Source: Catonia carolina
Taxonomy: Eukaryota; Arthropoda; Insecta; Hemiptera; Achilidae
Length of the DNA: 64,000 nucleotides
Assembly (NCBI GenBank): GCA_035578175.1
Contig: JAQMRL010000002.1
Coordinates: 99,736,748 to 99,800,747 of the forward strand
Direction of reading: 5' to 3'
Shown one piece after another: positions 40,265 through 51,516 of the stretch (its first letter is position 1; every line of letters starts with the position of its first letter). The position numbers were made by a program, and so were the translations under genes. The notes under the pieces were generated by a model. It ran no database searches. It worked only from the letters and a program-made list of their open reading frames with translations, and was not told the origin of the DNA.

Positions 40265-40525
40265 GCTGATTTTTGGAGACTATGGTTCTGTTGTTCAAAT
40301 CTTAGTATAGGTAGCCTACTAAGATTTGATTTGAAGATACTTTTATGTGGATTTGAATAGTAGAGTAGTTACTGGTGTACTATGATGGTTGGGATTCAAT
40401 TAAATATACTCTCTCAGGATTGGTCAGGCTGAGTCTGTGCAAGACTACACCTAATTTAAATATCATACCCATCTCATTAGGTCATGAGATTGCTCATTGT
40501 TCTTAAATTGAACAGATTGCAATGT
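40265..40525 (+). repeat. tRNA-derived SINE
   Basis: Plus-orientation copy of the family at 15590-15840: 'AACAGCTGATTTTTGGAGAC', B-box-like GTTCAAATC, and a tail ending 'TTGAACAGATTGCAATG'. Confidence 0.65.
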
Positions 40526-40529
40526 ACAC

Positions 40530-42378
40530 ACTTTAGAGATAAGAAAAACAATTCATTGTTATTTTCTTGTTTTGTGAATCAAATATAGGCCCACTTATTT
40601 TTATTTCTCATACTTTTAGTACCGTAAATTTCACCATATTTATTGTAAAAATGTAGCTTATAATTTGCTATATTTTTAGTCATCAATATTTACGTTTTTA
40701 TGGAAAAATATTTTCTCTGCTGTTCAAAGTGCCCATTTTGTATTGTGGAGTGTGATTTTAGCTCTTTGTAATTTGTTGTTTTTATTATTTATATTTTAAA
40801 AATGCCGAGATTGGGTAAAGTTTTCAAGAAAGAACATAGGATGGCATCATCCAAGCTATGAACCTAACTATACCATTAATTCTGAGACTTCTGCTTCAAG
40901 TACTCCACAGAAATTAGCTTCAAAATGGTAGCATCAATTTATCTGAAATTAGTACTTCTCAAAAAAAGTTGAGGACAAGTCTAAATAAGATGGTATGCAG
41001 TATGATCACAATAAACACATCCAACTGCCAGCTATAGTTTTGCAAAAGAGAGAGCCAATATAGGGACTAAAAAAATCCAGTTTTGATCAGCAAATATGTT
41101 AATGCTAGAAAACATAAAATGAGTGAATTACTGAACTATGTCACTTGGAGCCGAATACCAATAAAGGGGTTTTTCAGATAAGTACCTTAAAATTTGGCCA
41201 GTATAAAGCTGAAAAACAAATAAAAAAATCCTCTTTTTTCTGTCATGTTGTGAGTTACTTTTACCTGTAGTCGACGAATGAAGAAAAATATCACAACTCT
41301 ATAGCTACGCACCCAATTCAGATTGGACAAACTATACACTATTATGCAATATAGGGGGACCCCTATACAAAACCCCTATAAAGCTGTTTACATAATTTTT
41401 ACAAATTACATAATAAGCTTACATAGTTTAAAAATAAAATACTGAAATAAATTCACATAACTTGTGTGTAAAATTCCATGTTTTTAATTATTTGGTCAGA
41501 AGCATTTGAAAAAATTCCCAAATGTTAGGTCGGCCAAACTTGACAATATAAACCTTATATTTTGTGATTTTTTTTTTGTAAATTCTTGAGATTATGCTGG
41601 TTTGATTTAGATGAATGAGATTTTTATTGGATTTATTAGAGTAATCCATGAAGTAATATAGCAAATACAGTAAGACTCCTCTAATTCAAACTATATGGGG
41701 GAGCCCTAGTTGAATTAAGGCTACTTCCAAATTGTGGAGTACTTTGTGAAAATTTCGACGCAAATGTCCAAATTGTTATAAGTGAATGTTAGATTTTGTT
41801 TTTTTTTTCAAGGAAAACTTAAAAGAACACAGTATATGAACTAAATTTAATAACTGATACATTTTAAATTTAATAAAATGTTAATTAAAATAATTATTAT
41901 ATATTTTATTTTTTTAATTTAATTTTATATTACTTTCGTATTAGGTATACAGATTTTATTCTAAAAGCAGTCCGAATTACCACAATAAAACAAACTTTTG
42001 GAAAAATTAAAAAACTTATAATTTATTATGTTTCAATAAAAAAAATTATAAATTGTTCAGAGGGCTGTCCCCTTTAATATAAAATACAATTTTGTCTTTT
42101 TAAAGACAAGCTAATTGTTAAAAAAAAAATGAAAATTTAGACTTAAGGTGTTTCTAAAATAAATCGGAGTAAAATGTTAACTTAGGTAGTTTTCTGAAAA
42201 ATTAATTATATATTAGTATTATATAAATATATTAGTATTCATTTATATATTTCAGTAGTTTACATTATGACTTAAAATAGCTTCATGCAATAATAAAAAT
42301 TGAAATTCTTAACTTTTAAGAAAAAAAAATGTTGATTTTCAGGGTTATTCACATTGTTCATTATTGTCATAAACAATA
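40530..42378. other. Intergenic, nothing firm
   Basis: AT-rich. At 40802 a short frame 'MPRLGKVFKKEHRMASSK' breaks at once. At about 41668 CAGTAAGACTCCTCTAAT resembles a pogo-type end without a partner. Neither is strong enough to call. Confidence 0.4.
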
Positions 42379-42380
42379 GT

Positions 42381-42773
42381 TGTTGTTTAGGTCATCAGCT
42401 GAAAGGCTGGTTTGAACCTGTAGAGGTATTACTAAGTAAAACGAGGACTGAGGTGGTTTACTACTGTCTTCCTCACTGAGTGGAAAAGTATGCTTATCAG
42501 CATGCCAGGCCCTCTGAAAAGCACATATTTTCCACTCTGCAAACGACACCTTCACTTCATTCACCACAGGGCTTGGCTGTATAATAAAATTCATTACTTT
42601 CAGAGGAGATAACTCTGATTAGTATCTTTTACACCTCTACCTCTTCTGTTCTTAAACGATTTAGCCAATTAATTGGCTGACGATGTGATAAGAAACAGAA
42701 CTATGTTTTGTAGCCCTGAAACCAACAGATCGAGAGCAATTTATTTAACACTCCACTTGCCCGTTTTGGGCAT
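42381..42773 (+). repeat. S1 SINE-like repeat, full-length copy
   Basis: TGTTGTTTAGGTCATCAG start, GGTTTGAACC B-box-like motif, end near CCCGTTTTGGGCA. The minus strand keeps a 75-codon open frame (42367-42594) closely similar to that in the 39951 copy. Confidence 0.82.
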
Positions 42774-42779
42774 GGTCAT

Positions 42780-43105
42780 GGAGAATATAATACTAACAAT
42801 ACGGATAACGTTTCAATAATCTTCTAAATGTTGCATAATCTACAATTATTGTCTAGTAGGACATGTAAATTAAAAACCACTAAGATGGCAAGTTGTAAAT
42901 TTTATGGTCTTATAATAATAATTCCTTATCATGATAATTTCTGCAAAATCCATCTGAGAGAAATCTATGCTGAGGAAATTTTGGATACAATTTATTCATG
43001 TCCATAATTTTATGCCGAGAAGGATCAATACTTACTAGTGACCAATTATACACATGAAGTAAAAGAAAACACATTTATTATTTTTAGAAATTTTAATATT
43101 GATAC
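42780..43105. other. Intergenic, nothing recognised
   Basis: AT-rich stretch between the S1 copy and the protease exon (3' of the latter). Confidence 0.4.
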
Positions 43106-43113
43106 AAGTAACC

Positions 43114-43329
43114 TTAATGAATATACATTGTAATAAATAATAAAAATAACATTGTTTTCCACTGTAATTGTGAAATCATACTAGAACGTGACATTTGATC
43201 CAAGACCCACCAATGGTACCAGATCATACTCGTGTATACTGATGGCAATTCTCTCACTGAACTGCGAGTAGCATATGATGCAACGCCAACCAGATTACCC
43301 CTGCATACCAAAGGACCACCGGAATCACC
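43114..43329 (-). CDS. Trypsin-like serine protease, last exon (partial gene)
   Basis: The minus strand reads GDSGGPLVCRGNLVGVASYA, then 'ELPSVYTSMIWYHWWVLD' and about 22 further codons to TAA at 43114. GDSGGP carries the nucleophilic serine of S1 (chymotrypsin-family) proteases, and 'P.VYT....Y..W' is the C-terminal strand/helix of the fold. An intron just before GDSGGP is common; here TTTGTCATGCAG precedes it. Usual family length is 220-260 residues for the catalytic domain, so only the last quarter is here. The His and Asp exons were not found upstream, where LINE and repeat debris lies, so it may be a gene fragment. 'VASYATRS' lacks the common Cys. Confidence 0.7.
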   Translation of the reverse strand, partial: GDSGGPLVCRGNLVGVASYATRSSVRELPSVYTSMIWYHWWVLDQMSRSSMISQLQWKTMLFLLFITMYIH

Positions 43330-43489
43330 CTGCATGACAAATTTAATTTATTTTCTCAAGATGAAATACAGAATATGTCTTATACAGCTAACTCACCAAC
43401 TGCCGCATAGATCTAGCCTGTGCACAGGATTGTTGTTTACAATAATAACTCATAAATTTTGTATTGTTTAGTTACATAAAATGGGTAAA

Positions 43490-44040
43490 CGCTACATAAT
43501 TCTGGGCAAATATTGGAAAGGAAAGAGATGTTTGTTGTTTAGCAACAGGTGTTTGTTGTTTAATAAATGGGAGATTGAACAATTTTTGGGAAAGTGTCTG
43601 GTTTCAAGTAAATTTATATTACAATAGTTTCAAAGAACAATATCAGAATGAACTTGACAAGTCTGACAACTTCAGTAAGTTGTCAAGATTAGAGCTGGTG
43701 TTGCTGTCAGAATTGTGGATATAGTAGAGTTTTAATTGCTGAACTGGTATGGGCACTTGAGGAGGTTGCCCGAAGTTAGATAGCCTTGAGCAATAAATTG
43801 AATTATAAAACGTTTCATTGGCTTCAAAATTAGTTTCAGTATCATTCAACTGGAATTAGCTTATGTCAGGTTTTTATAGAACTCATAAATCAAATCTTTA
43901 AAAAAAACCTTGCAAATTTTGCTTCAAGTATTTGTGGGTTAAAATTTTATTTTTAAGAATTAAAAAATAATGTAGAAGTCATGTTTAAAATATTTTTACC
44001 TCAGATTCATTTTTGTCTTTTTAATGCAACATAAATAAAA
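43490..44040. other. Upstream of the protease exon, uncertain
   Basis: A 68-codon minus-strand frame at 43643-43849 contains 'LSNFGQPPQVPIPVQQLK', faintly like the segment after G-W-G in trypsins, but lacks cysteine and a clear donor. Otherwise AT-rich. Confidence 0.25.
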
Positions 44041-44045
44041 ATCAT

Positions 44046-44266
44046 CTGCCCGTAACAGGCAGGTAGAATGTTAAATTATTTGCACTTGATCTGCTAGTTC
44101 CAAGGCTATAAAAAAATAGTTCTGTTTCTTATCACATGGTCAGCCAGTTATATGACTGAAGCATTTGAAATCAGAAGAGGTGGCGGTGTAAAAGACACTA
44201 ATCTGAGTTATCTCCTCTGGGAGTAATGAATTACATTATATAGCCAGACCTTGTGGTGAATGAAAT
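44046..44266 (-). repeat. S1 SINE-like repeat, minus-orientation 3' part
   Basis: Reverse complement of the S1 body: starts TGCCCGTAACAGGCAGG (S1 3' end) and runs through 'GTGTAAAAGACACTAATC' to 'CCTTGTGGTGAATGAAATGG'. The S1 head is missing; it abuts the LINE fragment at 44268. Confidence 0.75.
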
Positions 44267-44267
44267 G

Positions 44268-44720
44268 GAGGTGATTTTAACGCGAAGCACCAAATGTGGG
44301 GATACAGACTTTCTAATCCTAGAGGCTGGATGCTTTATAATGCTGTACAGCAGAATAATTTGGGTACATCGTCAACAAAGGAACCAGTGTATTGACCGAA
44401 TGATTGAAACAGACTGCCAGACCTTCTCGAATGTTTGTTACGAAACAATACCTCAAAATTGTCTCCAAATTCAATCTAGTATAGACTGTTGTCAGACCAT
44501 ACACCCATTATAGCAGTGATTACTTCTGGATTTATTGCCAAAGAATTCCTTCCGACACTACACAATAAACTCACCGATTAAAAGCACTTTTGTCATTTGG
44601 TAGAAACTAAAATTATACTGAATGGATCACTCAAATCAGAAGTTGAAATTGAGAATGTTGTTGAACATTTTAACAAAGTAATTCAGGAGTCAGTCTGGAA
44701 ATCAACACCCTGCTGCATGC
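44268..44720 (+). pseudogene. Jockey-type LINE endonuclease fragment, decayed
   Basis: The plus strand gives 'GDFNAKHQMWGYRLSNPRG', then 'LPDLLECLLRN', 'LLSDHTPIIAVITSG' and 'EIENVVEHFNKVIQESVW' across several stops. GDFNAKH and SDH are catalytic motifs of the APE-type endonuclease domain. Confidence 0.8.
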
Positions 44721-44724
44721 AATA

Positions 44725-45805
44725 AATATGGTCAGTTATACCCATGAGGGAATGCCACTTTTGCTACATTTGCTGCATGAAGCAGTGATTAATTTATTAA
44801 GTTCTAAAGAAAAATTAACATGTATTGAAAGGTCTGTTTTGAAATAAAGAATACATAAAAAATTTAGATACATTGATTTATTAATTTAAAAAAATATTTT
44901 TAGTCATAGACAAACCCCAAAATTTTACCAAGTACAATTTAATTATTTAAATTATTATTTATAAAAAATATATATAATATACATGTGGCACTTTAATAGT
45001 TTAAGAGTGTTTGTGTTATTGTAGTTCTCCCGTGTTTTGGCAAAAGGATGTATGTGAAAAAATCTGTTTTTTTTTACGATTCTTAGGTAATTTTTTGCGC
45101 TTTTTTCAAAAATCCTATTGCAAAGTCTGTATGAGTTATAGTTTTCAAGATACAATGATGGCAAAAAGCTGTATGTACGTCTATTTTGAGAAATTTTGGA
45201 GGCAAAATAGTGTATAATGTTAATAAATTGGTAATTAAAGATTGGCACAAAGATGTATGTATTCTTTTCACCATTTTTCCTTTCTGAAAACACTGAAAAT
45301 CCCATTTCTATAAACGGGGAATATGATGTGTGTGATTAATACTTTTTACTTTAGTAAACTGTGTTGTTAAAATAGTTTTAGTCAATGGTAAAAGGGGTTA
45401 AATAGCTTATACTACTTTTTGGTATGTTTTATAATCATTTGCATTTAGAGAAAGGCTCACGGCAGAAGAATGTATGTGCAAATAATACCTTTTGCCAATA
45501 AAATGCTGTAAATTAACTATCCAAAACAAACATAGAAAAAGGTGTATACGATACTTTACATTATGTTTACTGCTGCTCGAGAACAGTCATTTCATGAGGC
45601 AAAAAAGTGTATGAACTTAATACACCATTTTGACGTTCATAGACAATGAGATTTGTTTTGGTGTTAGTTTCAGATTGGGTTATAATCAGGCTGATTCTGG
45701 GGGGAAATGATACTTTTTGTTATGTTAAAACAAGTATGGAGCGTGTTCCTTTTGTAAAGTTGTTTTGTAAAAAATGCTGTCAAGAAAAGAAAGTGTACCT
45801 CCATC
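44725..45805. other. Intergenic, nothing recognised
   Basis: AT-rich with a few overlapping short open frames on both strands (44955-45305) that look like chance. Repeated 'AAAAAGGTGTAT..'-type motifs occur but no unit could be defined. Confidence 0.4.
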
Positions 45806-45829
45806 GAGAGTACAGATAATGGTTGATTA

Positions 45830-46060
45830 AACTGCTAAAAGTACTAAAGGAAATGATTATGAATAGCAACATCTGCGATGTGAAGGAGGTGATTCTGAAG
45901 TACCTGATAACTGGTCATACGTTTATGTCAGCTGATCGACTGCATGGAAAGATTGAGCAAACCATGAAAAAATGACAGGATGTCTTTGATACTTTAGATT
46001 TTGATTCTGTCTGTAAAGCAGCTTTACGTAGAGTGATCTGTAAATTTCCAACTCTGTGAC
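45830..46060 (+). pseudogene. Remnant of an unrecognised protein-coding (probably transposon) sequence
   Basis: The plus strand reads 'IKLLKVLKEMIMNSNICD', 'VKEVILKYLITGHTFMSA' and 'DRLHGKIEQTMKK', then a stop and 'QDVFDTLDFDSVCKAALR'. The 'GHTFMSAD..H..IE' pattern recalls a motif seen in insect transposon-derived proteins (DUF7869-like), but the match is from memory and weak. Confidence 0.35.
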
Positions 46061-46498
46061 TATGCCTGAAAAACCAGATTTGTACAGGGAAGTCTACTGA
46101 TACATTTCCAATGTTTCTTTAGTTTGCAGGCTGCTAAACACCATGTATTATGGAATTTGTGTAATAATTCAGTACAATTTAGATTTTCATGGAAACATTT
46201 CTTTAATTTTAGGTATAAAATACAATTGCTAAAATGTACTGTTGTAATAAATTGAGTATGTTATTAAGTAATTGTTTTTCCTAATAATTATAGACTGTGT
46301 TACAACTCATTTTATTTAATATTGCATAATTAAGAAAATGTATCCTGTAATTCATATAGCCTAAGGTTGTACTTCTATTCATGCTAAGGCAAAAAGGAGT
46401 AAATGGACTTTACAGCTTTTTGGCAATACAGACTGTGAAGCAATTAAAGCAATGGCTGTTAACAGTGGGTACACCTTTCTGCCATAGTTTCACTTATT

Positions 46499-46632
46499 TT
46501 TACTTTCTCTTGCCTATATGAATATATAGGAAGGAAAGTATTGTTTTCATGTCGATTTTTCGAAATCGAGTTTTCACCGGATCTATACGTTTTCAGACCC
46601 CCTGAACCCAAAAAACATGTTTTTAGCGATTG

Positions 46633-46683
<51 letters not shown>

Positions 46684-47471
46684 TGTGTGTGAACAGAATA
46701 TCTCAAGAACGGAACATCGTACGAACTTGAAACTTGAAACTTAAGTTACATACCACTACCGGACGCGACACGAACATTTTCATCAAAATCGGTCAACCGG
46801 AAGTAGTAGTTTATTCGTATAATTTTTCAGTTTTTTGCGATTTTCTCAAAAACTGGTCCTACGATTTTTTTAAAAATCGCCTATTTTACTCAATTTTTTA
46901 TTCTCTACAAGATAGCGTAGGCGCCATGTTTGCTGAAATTCTCGGTGAGGCTGTTTTCACGTAAAAACGTTGTTTTTTTAAAATTACGGCTTTAATATAA
47001 ATTTTAGCGCAAAAACTTATATAATAAAAGTTGTAGAGAATTTAAAAACCTACAACTTCTGTTTCAAACATTTTTTTGTATAACGCTTAGTTTAGCGGTA
47101 ATTTGCGATTTTCTGTTTTTTTTCTCACGAAAACGTGAGAAAAATCGATTTTTTTAACATTTCGGTCTTAGTATGCATTTTACGACAAAAAAGTATATAA
47201 TAAAAGTTATAGAAAATTAAAAGATCTACAACTTTTGTTTAGAGCATTTTTCTCTACAGAGCCTAGTTTAGCGTGAAAGCGTGATTTTCCGTATTTTTAA
47301 GCCAAACTGAGTTCGATTGTCATTTTGCGTCATTCACTCATGATTAAAATAAAGTTATGTTTTTGAGGTTAGTTTTTGTTTATTTCTAATATTTTATTAA
47401 TAATGTTAGGTTTATTATTAATCATTTGCATTGGCAAGAGAAAGTTGTGTGAGTGTTTCACACCAGATTTT
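46499..47471 (+). repeat. M1 repeat, full-length reference copy
   Basis: Runs from TTTACTTTCTCTTGCC to GGCAAGAGAAAGTTGTGTGA and 'GTGTTTCACACCAGATTT'. The ends carry an inverted ACTTTCTCTTGCC / GGCAAGAGAAAGT pair. It includes (GT)n at 46634-46690 and AT-rich non-coding blocks. This is the cleanest of about eight M1 copies or fragments in the window. Confidence 0.85.
46634..46690. repeat. (GT)n microsatellite inside M1
   Basis: Nearly uninterrupted GT run at the place equivalent to (CA)n in the inverted copy at 38915-40250. Confidence 0.95.
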
Positions 47472-47474
47472 TTT

Positions 47475-48450
47475 GGATTTTTTTCCTATTAAGGCAAAGT
47501 GGTTTAACTGAGTTTTCAGGGTTTTAACAAGTTTTTTACAAATTTTTGACTACACAGTCATAAACAGAACATTAAAAACTATAACAATACATAAAGAACT
47601 CAATTAGAAAGTCATTTACAACAAAACGGCCACAATTTAAACTTTGAATGCAATTTCTGAAAAGTTGTGTTTTTGGGATACACCTTTTTGCCTTTTTAGG
47701 GGAGCGTTAACTTTATAAATTTACTTTTCCAGTTAATTTTTGTTCCATGTTGAGTTGAAATCTGAAGTCCCCAGTTTTATGCCTTTGAGATATAAAGTTG
47801 CTGCTGCCACATATAATCAGATGTCGTTGAAATAATTAGAATTTGTTGCTCATTCCCCCCCCTCCATTTAATAAAATATTACACTCTCACTTTTTATCAC
47901 TTATTCATAATTACTTACACTTTTGTTTTAAATTTACTATCACATTGTTTTGTAAGGTGGAGTACCCACATCCGTACACTTTGCTGGTTAGTTGAGGAGT
48001 GAAATCTCTCACCTTACAAACTTGGTGTCCTCACTTGTGGTCCTCATAAGTTTTCATTAATTTTAAATCATCCTATCATACAGCTACATGCATTCAACTA
48101 GCCCTCGACTAATCATTTTAATTTTAATTTCAAATGGCCGCTCACTTTTTCCACTTATATCTATCTCTGTTCGCCAAGTAGACTTGTAACTTTGTTTCTT
48201 TACTTTGGACATTGATTTATACTCAGATTAATTACTATTTTTACATCGTTATTGTACTGCAAACAACTCAAAGGACCCTAATTAATGGTTTTTTATTAAC
48301 TTTATTCTTTTTTTAAAAAGATGTCATTTTTGGTCACCACAGCCCTTTAGAAGCTATCAAGCAAGCCAAGATTTCTGACCCGCTAATATCTGTGACAGAA
48401 TTGCTGAGTAAAGACGATTGCGGTGCATTTAGCATAATACAAAACATGCA
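47475..48450. other. Intergenic, nothing recognised
   Basis: AT-rich; no gene, RNA or bounded repeat supported. Confidence 0.4.
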
Positions 48451-48456
48451 GATGAC

Positions 48457-49575
48457 AAAAAACTTTTAATCAACCAGCACAGAGACTAAAAGACATGCTT
48501 TCCACAAAGAAGAATGCTTCCTTTCAAGAACAAATGACACATCCTCTCCAAATCCAGTGCAGTAGACTACTCGCTCTGGAAGGCCAGAAAATTTTTAAAG
48601 TAACAAAAGATTGTAGTTTCACCATTATGAACCTCATGTGGTACCCGGGCAAGAATTTTACGAGAAAGCTGATATTTGCAAGTCCTCTTACAGAAGTTTT
48701 TAAAAAACTTTTAATCAACCAGCACAGAGACTAAAAGACATGCTTTCCACAAAGAAGAATGCTTCCTTTCAAGAACGAATGCCCATACCCATTAAACCAT
48801 TCAGCCCTGCAGAAATCAAACAAACTATTCAAAAATCTTAATCAGAAAAAAGCACCCGGGTACGATTTAATCACAAGTGAAATTCTCAAATAACTACCCA
48901 GAGAGGTTTTAAGTTGCTTACAGGAATTTTTAACGCTGTTTTATGCCTTGGGTTTTCCCTGCGCAATTGAAATTTGCCCAAGTTGTTAAAATCCTTAAAT
49001 CTGGCATAGAATTGTCAGAACCAAGTTCCTACAGGCCAATTAGACTGCTTTCTATTAATTTTAAATTATTTGAAAAATATTGTTGGCTCAAATAAAAACA
49101 TTATTAGAAGAAATTAACTTAATTCTAGATCACCAGTTCGGGTTTAGAGAAGAACATTCTGCATTAGTGCAAGTACATGGTTAGTTAAAATTATACACCA
49201 CGGTTTGGAATTAAAACTGTACACCTTAGCCATGTTCTTAGATGTTCAACAAGCATTTGATAAGGTTTACATCTAGGTCTCCTGTATAAAATCAAAGTGA
49301 AATTAAAACATCCGTACTACAAAAACATGATTTTCAAGTCGTACCTTTCTAATCGTTTTTTCCGAATTATATATAATAACACGTTTTCTAATTTATTTCC
49401 TACACTTTCTGGTGTTCCTCAAGGAAGCTTAGTGAGTCCATTTTTGTATTCGCTCTACACCGCCGACTTTCCGGAAGATGAAACTATAACAACGGCAACT
49501 TTCGGTATAACAACAGTCATGATGCAGCGATTTTAGTTGTGGACGCTCCCCGACACTGGCTTCTCAGAAAACGCG
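48457..49575 (+). pseudogene. Jockey-type LINE, central ORF2 fragment, decayed
   Basis: The plus strand across three frames gives 'DYSLWKARKFLK', 'NQKKAPGYDLITSEILK', 'HQFGFREEHSALVQVH', 'MFLDVQQAFDKV', 'LSGVPQGSLVSPFLYSLYTA' and 'DAAILVVDA', the order of RT motifs in these elements. The catalytic F-A-D-D is destroyed and stops are frequent. A 75-bp direct duplication lies in it (48457-48531 and 48702-48776). Confidence 0.85.
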
Positions 49576-50201
49576 AAACCAACTCAATAATAACTCAAAA
49601 TAACTCAAAAACGAAAGATCTTGGAAGTTAAACACCATAAGGGGATCTGACACAAACATTTTCATCATAATCGGTCAACCAGATGTACTACTGTTTATTC
49701 TTGCAATTTTGTTCTTTGCTATTTTTAAAAAAGGTTTTTACAAAATTTTAATTAAATTGCCTTATTTACTACATTTTTTGTACTCTTCATGATGGAATAA
49801 GCGGTATGTCTGCTGTAATTCGTTGGTGTCAATGTTCTCGTGATGACTTTTTTAAGATTGCGGTCTTTTAAGGCAAACGTTAACAATATTAAGTATGGAC
49901 AATTAAATACCCTATAACTTTTTTTCATGCATTTTTTTCTGCAGTACTTAGTTAAGCCACATTTTTGATTAGCCATATTTTACTCATCAAAATCCAAATC
50001 AAACGTAGGTTGATTTCCATTTAGCGTCATTCATTCATGATTAAAATCAGGTAATGTTTTTCATTTTACGTAGTTTACTACGTAAAAATCTTTACTGATT
50101 AAGCATACAGTACCATATACTATGCATACAGTAGGTTAGGCATACAGGGCTATGTTTTTCATTATTTACGTTGGCAAGATAAATTCCTGTTGAGTGTTTC
50201 A
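49575..50201 (+). repeat. M1 repeat fragment following the LINE fragment
   Basis: Blocks 'AACATTTTCATCATAATCGG', 'TCAACCAGATGTACTACTG' and 'GGTTGATTTCCATTTAGC' match M1 in plus orientation; it ends at 'TTGAGTGTTTCACTT'. Confidence 0.65.
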
Positions 50202-50634
50202 CTTAATACTTTTTGTCTTCTAGTAATATTGCTTTATAAAGGTGTGTTATTATTTAAAAAAATTACTGGCAGTAACACTGATGAAATACCCACGTTAAAA
50301 AAATCGCTTCTCTAATAAAAAATACCGTCTTTCTCTTTAGAACTCACATTGAATAAAAATGGGTTAAATGACACTAAGAAGGTGTTACTACTATGTCGTG
50401 TACATGCCCAAATAATTTACTTGAAATGGTATTTCTCCATCTTTAGCATAACGTTCTCCATGAATTCTTTGGTCTTAATTTGATGCATGTAACACATTGC
50501 TAGTTAAATTTTCAACATACTCGTTTTCATTATTACAATTTTTTCCTGACGAGTAGGCTGAAATAATGAAATAATTATCAATTCAGATTTAAACTTAAAT
50601 AGGTACATTTTTTAACTTGTATATTACATCTATT

Positions 50635-50940
50635 ACATCTATACATCAGATCTATCTGCATCTGCTAACACCGCATTAGCTTCTTATGCTGGTCATACAG
50701 TCATCCTTTCTTCTGTTGTAAAGTCAGAAGCAGCGAGTAATAATTTACAAAGTCACATCAACTTTTTAGATTCTTGGTTAAAAATTTCGAGGGCTCAATT
50801 CAATGCATCGAAATCAGTACACGTCAATTTTTTTTCTCCGGAAAGGGGAATGTCCTCAATTATTATTCCTTGACAATTAACCGATACCACAACGACCGCA
50901 AGTTAAATACCTTGGACTTCACCTAGATAAGGTAAATTTT
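50635..50940 (+). pseudogene. Jockey-type LINE, RT fragment (separate copy)
   Basis: The plus strand gives 'ALASYAGHTVILSSVVKS', 'LQSHINFLDSWLKISRAQ' and 'KYLGLHLDKV'. It overlaps in content the F-A-D-D region also present at 49500-49575, so it comes from a second insertion, not the continuation of the first. Confidence 0.75.
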
Positions 50941-51516
50941 GAAATTTCACTTTAGATTAAAAATTAGTGATGAAGATGAATGATGAATTTAATTTCGTGT
51001 AAGGATTAAAAACGTTGGTCTAAATCGAGGATGTTATGTCTTTTGAGGCGCTTCACTTCCTCACTGTTGTCCAGCAAATTTAATGCTAGGTGGTTTTGGT
51101 GAAGAAACTTAAATATACCGAGTGCTTCAAAAAAATGTATACACACTTTGAACTACCGTAGATTTCCCGCTCTACAAAGCTAATGTTATATTTCTTCACC
51201 AGGTGGCAGCATAATCGTCCCTCTATGTTATATTGTTAGTTAGGAATAAGGCCTTCGGGCCAGCCCAGTCAGTCACTGGTAGAAAGTTGCTATTATTTGT
51301 TAAGTAACACCGGTTGGGCAAGCAACTTTGTATGGTGACCAGCTGACAGCCATCCATGAACAAACTCTACTGGGGTCCCTGTTCAAACTCATGTCTAATC
51401 CACCTCAAAAAAAAAATGCAGCAAAAAGCAGCGATCAAATTGGGTAGTTGTCAACAAAGTACAGTTCTCGATAACAAATAAAAGCTAAAAAAAAGTTAGG
51501 AATAAGTAATATCAAC

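Noticed and set aside
43643..43849. Possible penultimate trypsin exon with 'LSNFGQPPQVPIPVQQLK'
   Set aside because: The similarity to the segment after G-W-G is faint, the expected Cys is absent and no good donor follows. Too weak to join to the GDSGGP exon.
49575..50635. Single LINE (48457-50940) split by one M1 insertion
   Set aside because: The pieces on either side overlap in RT content (both include the region around the F-A-D-D site), so they are two different insertions.
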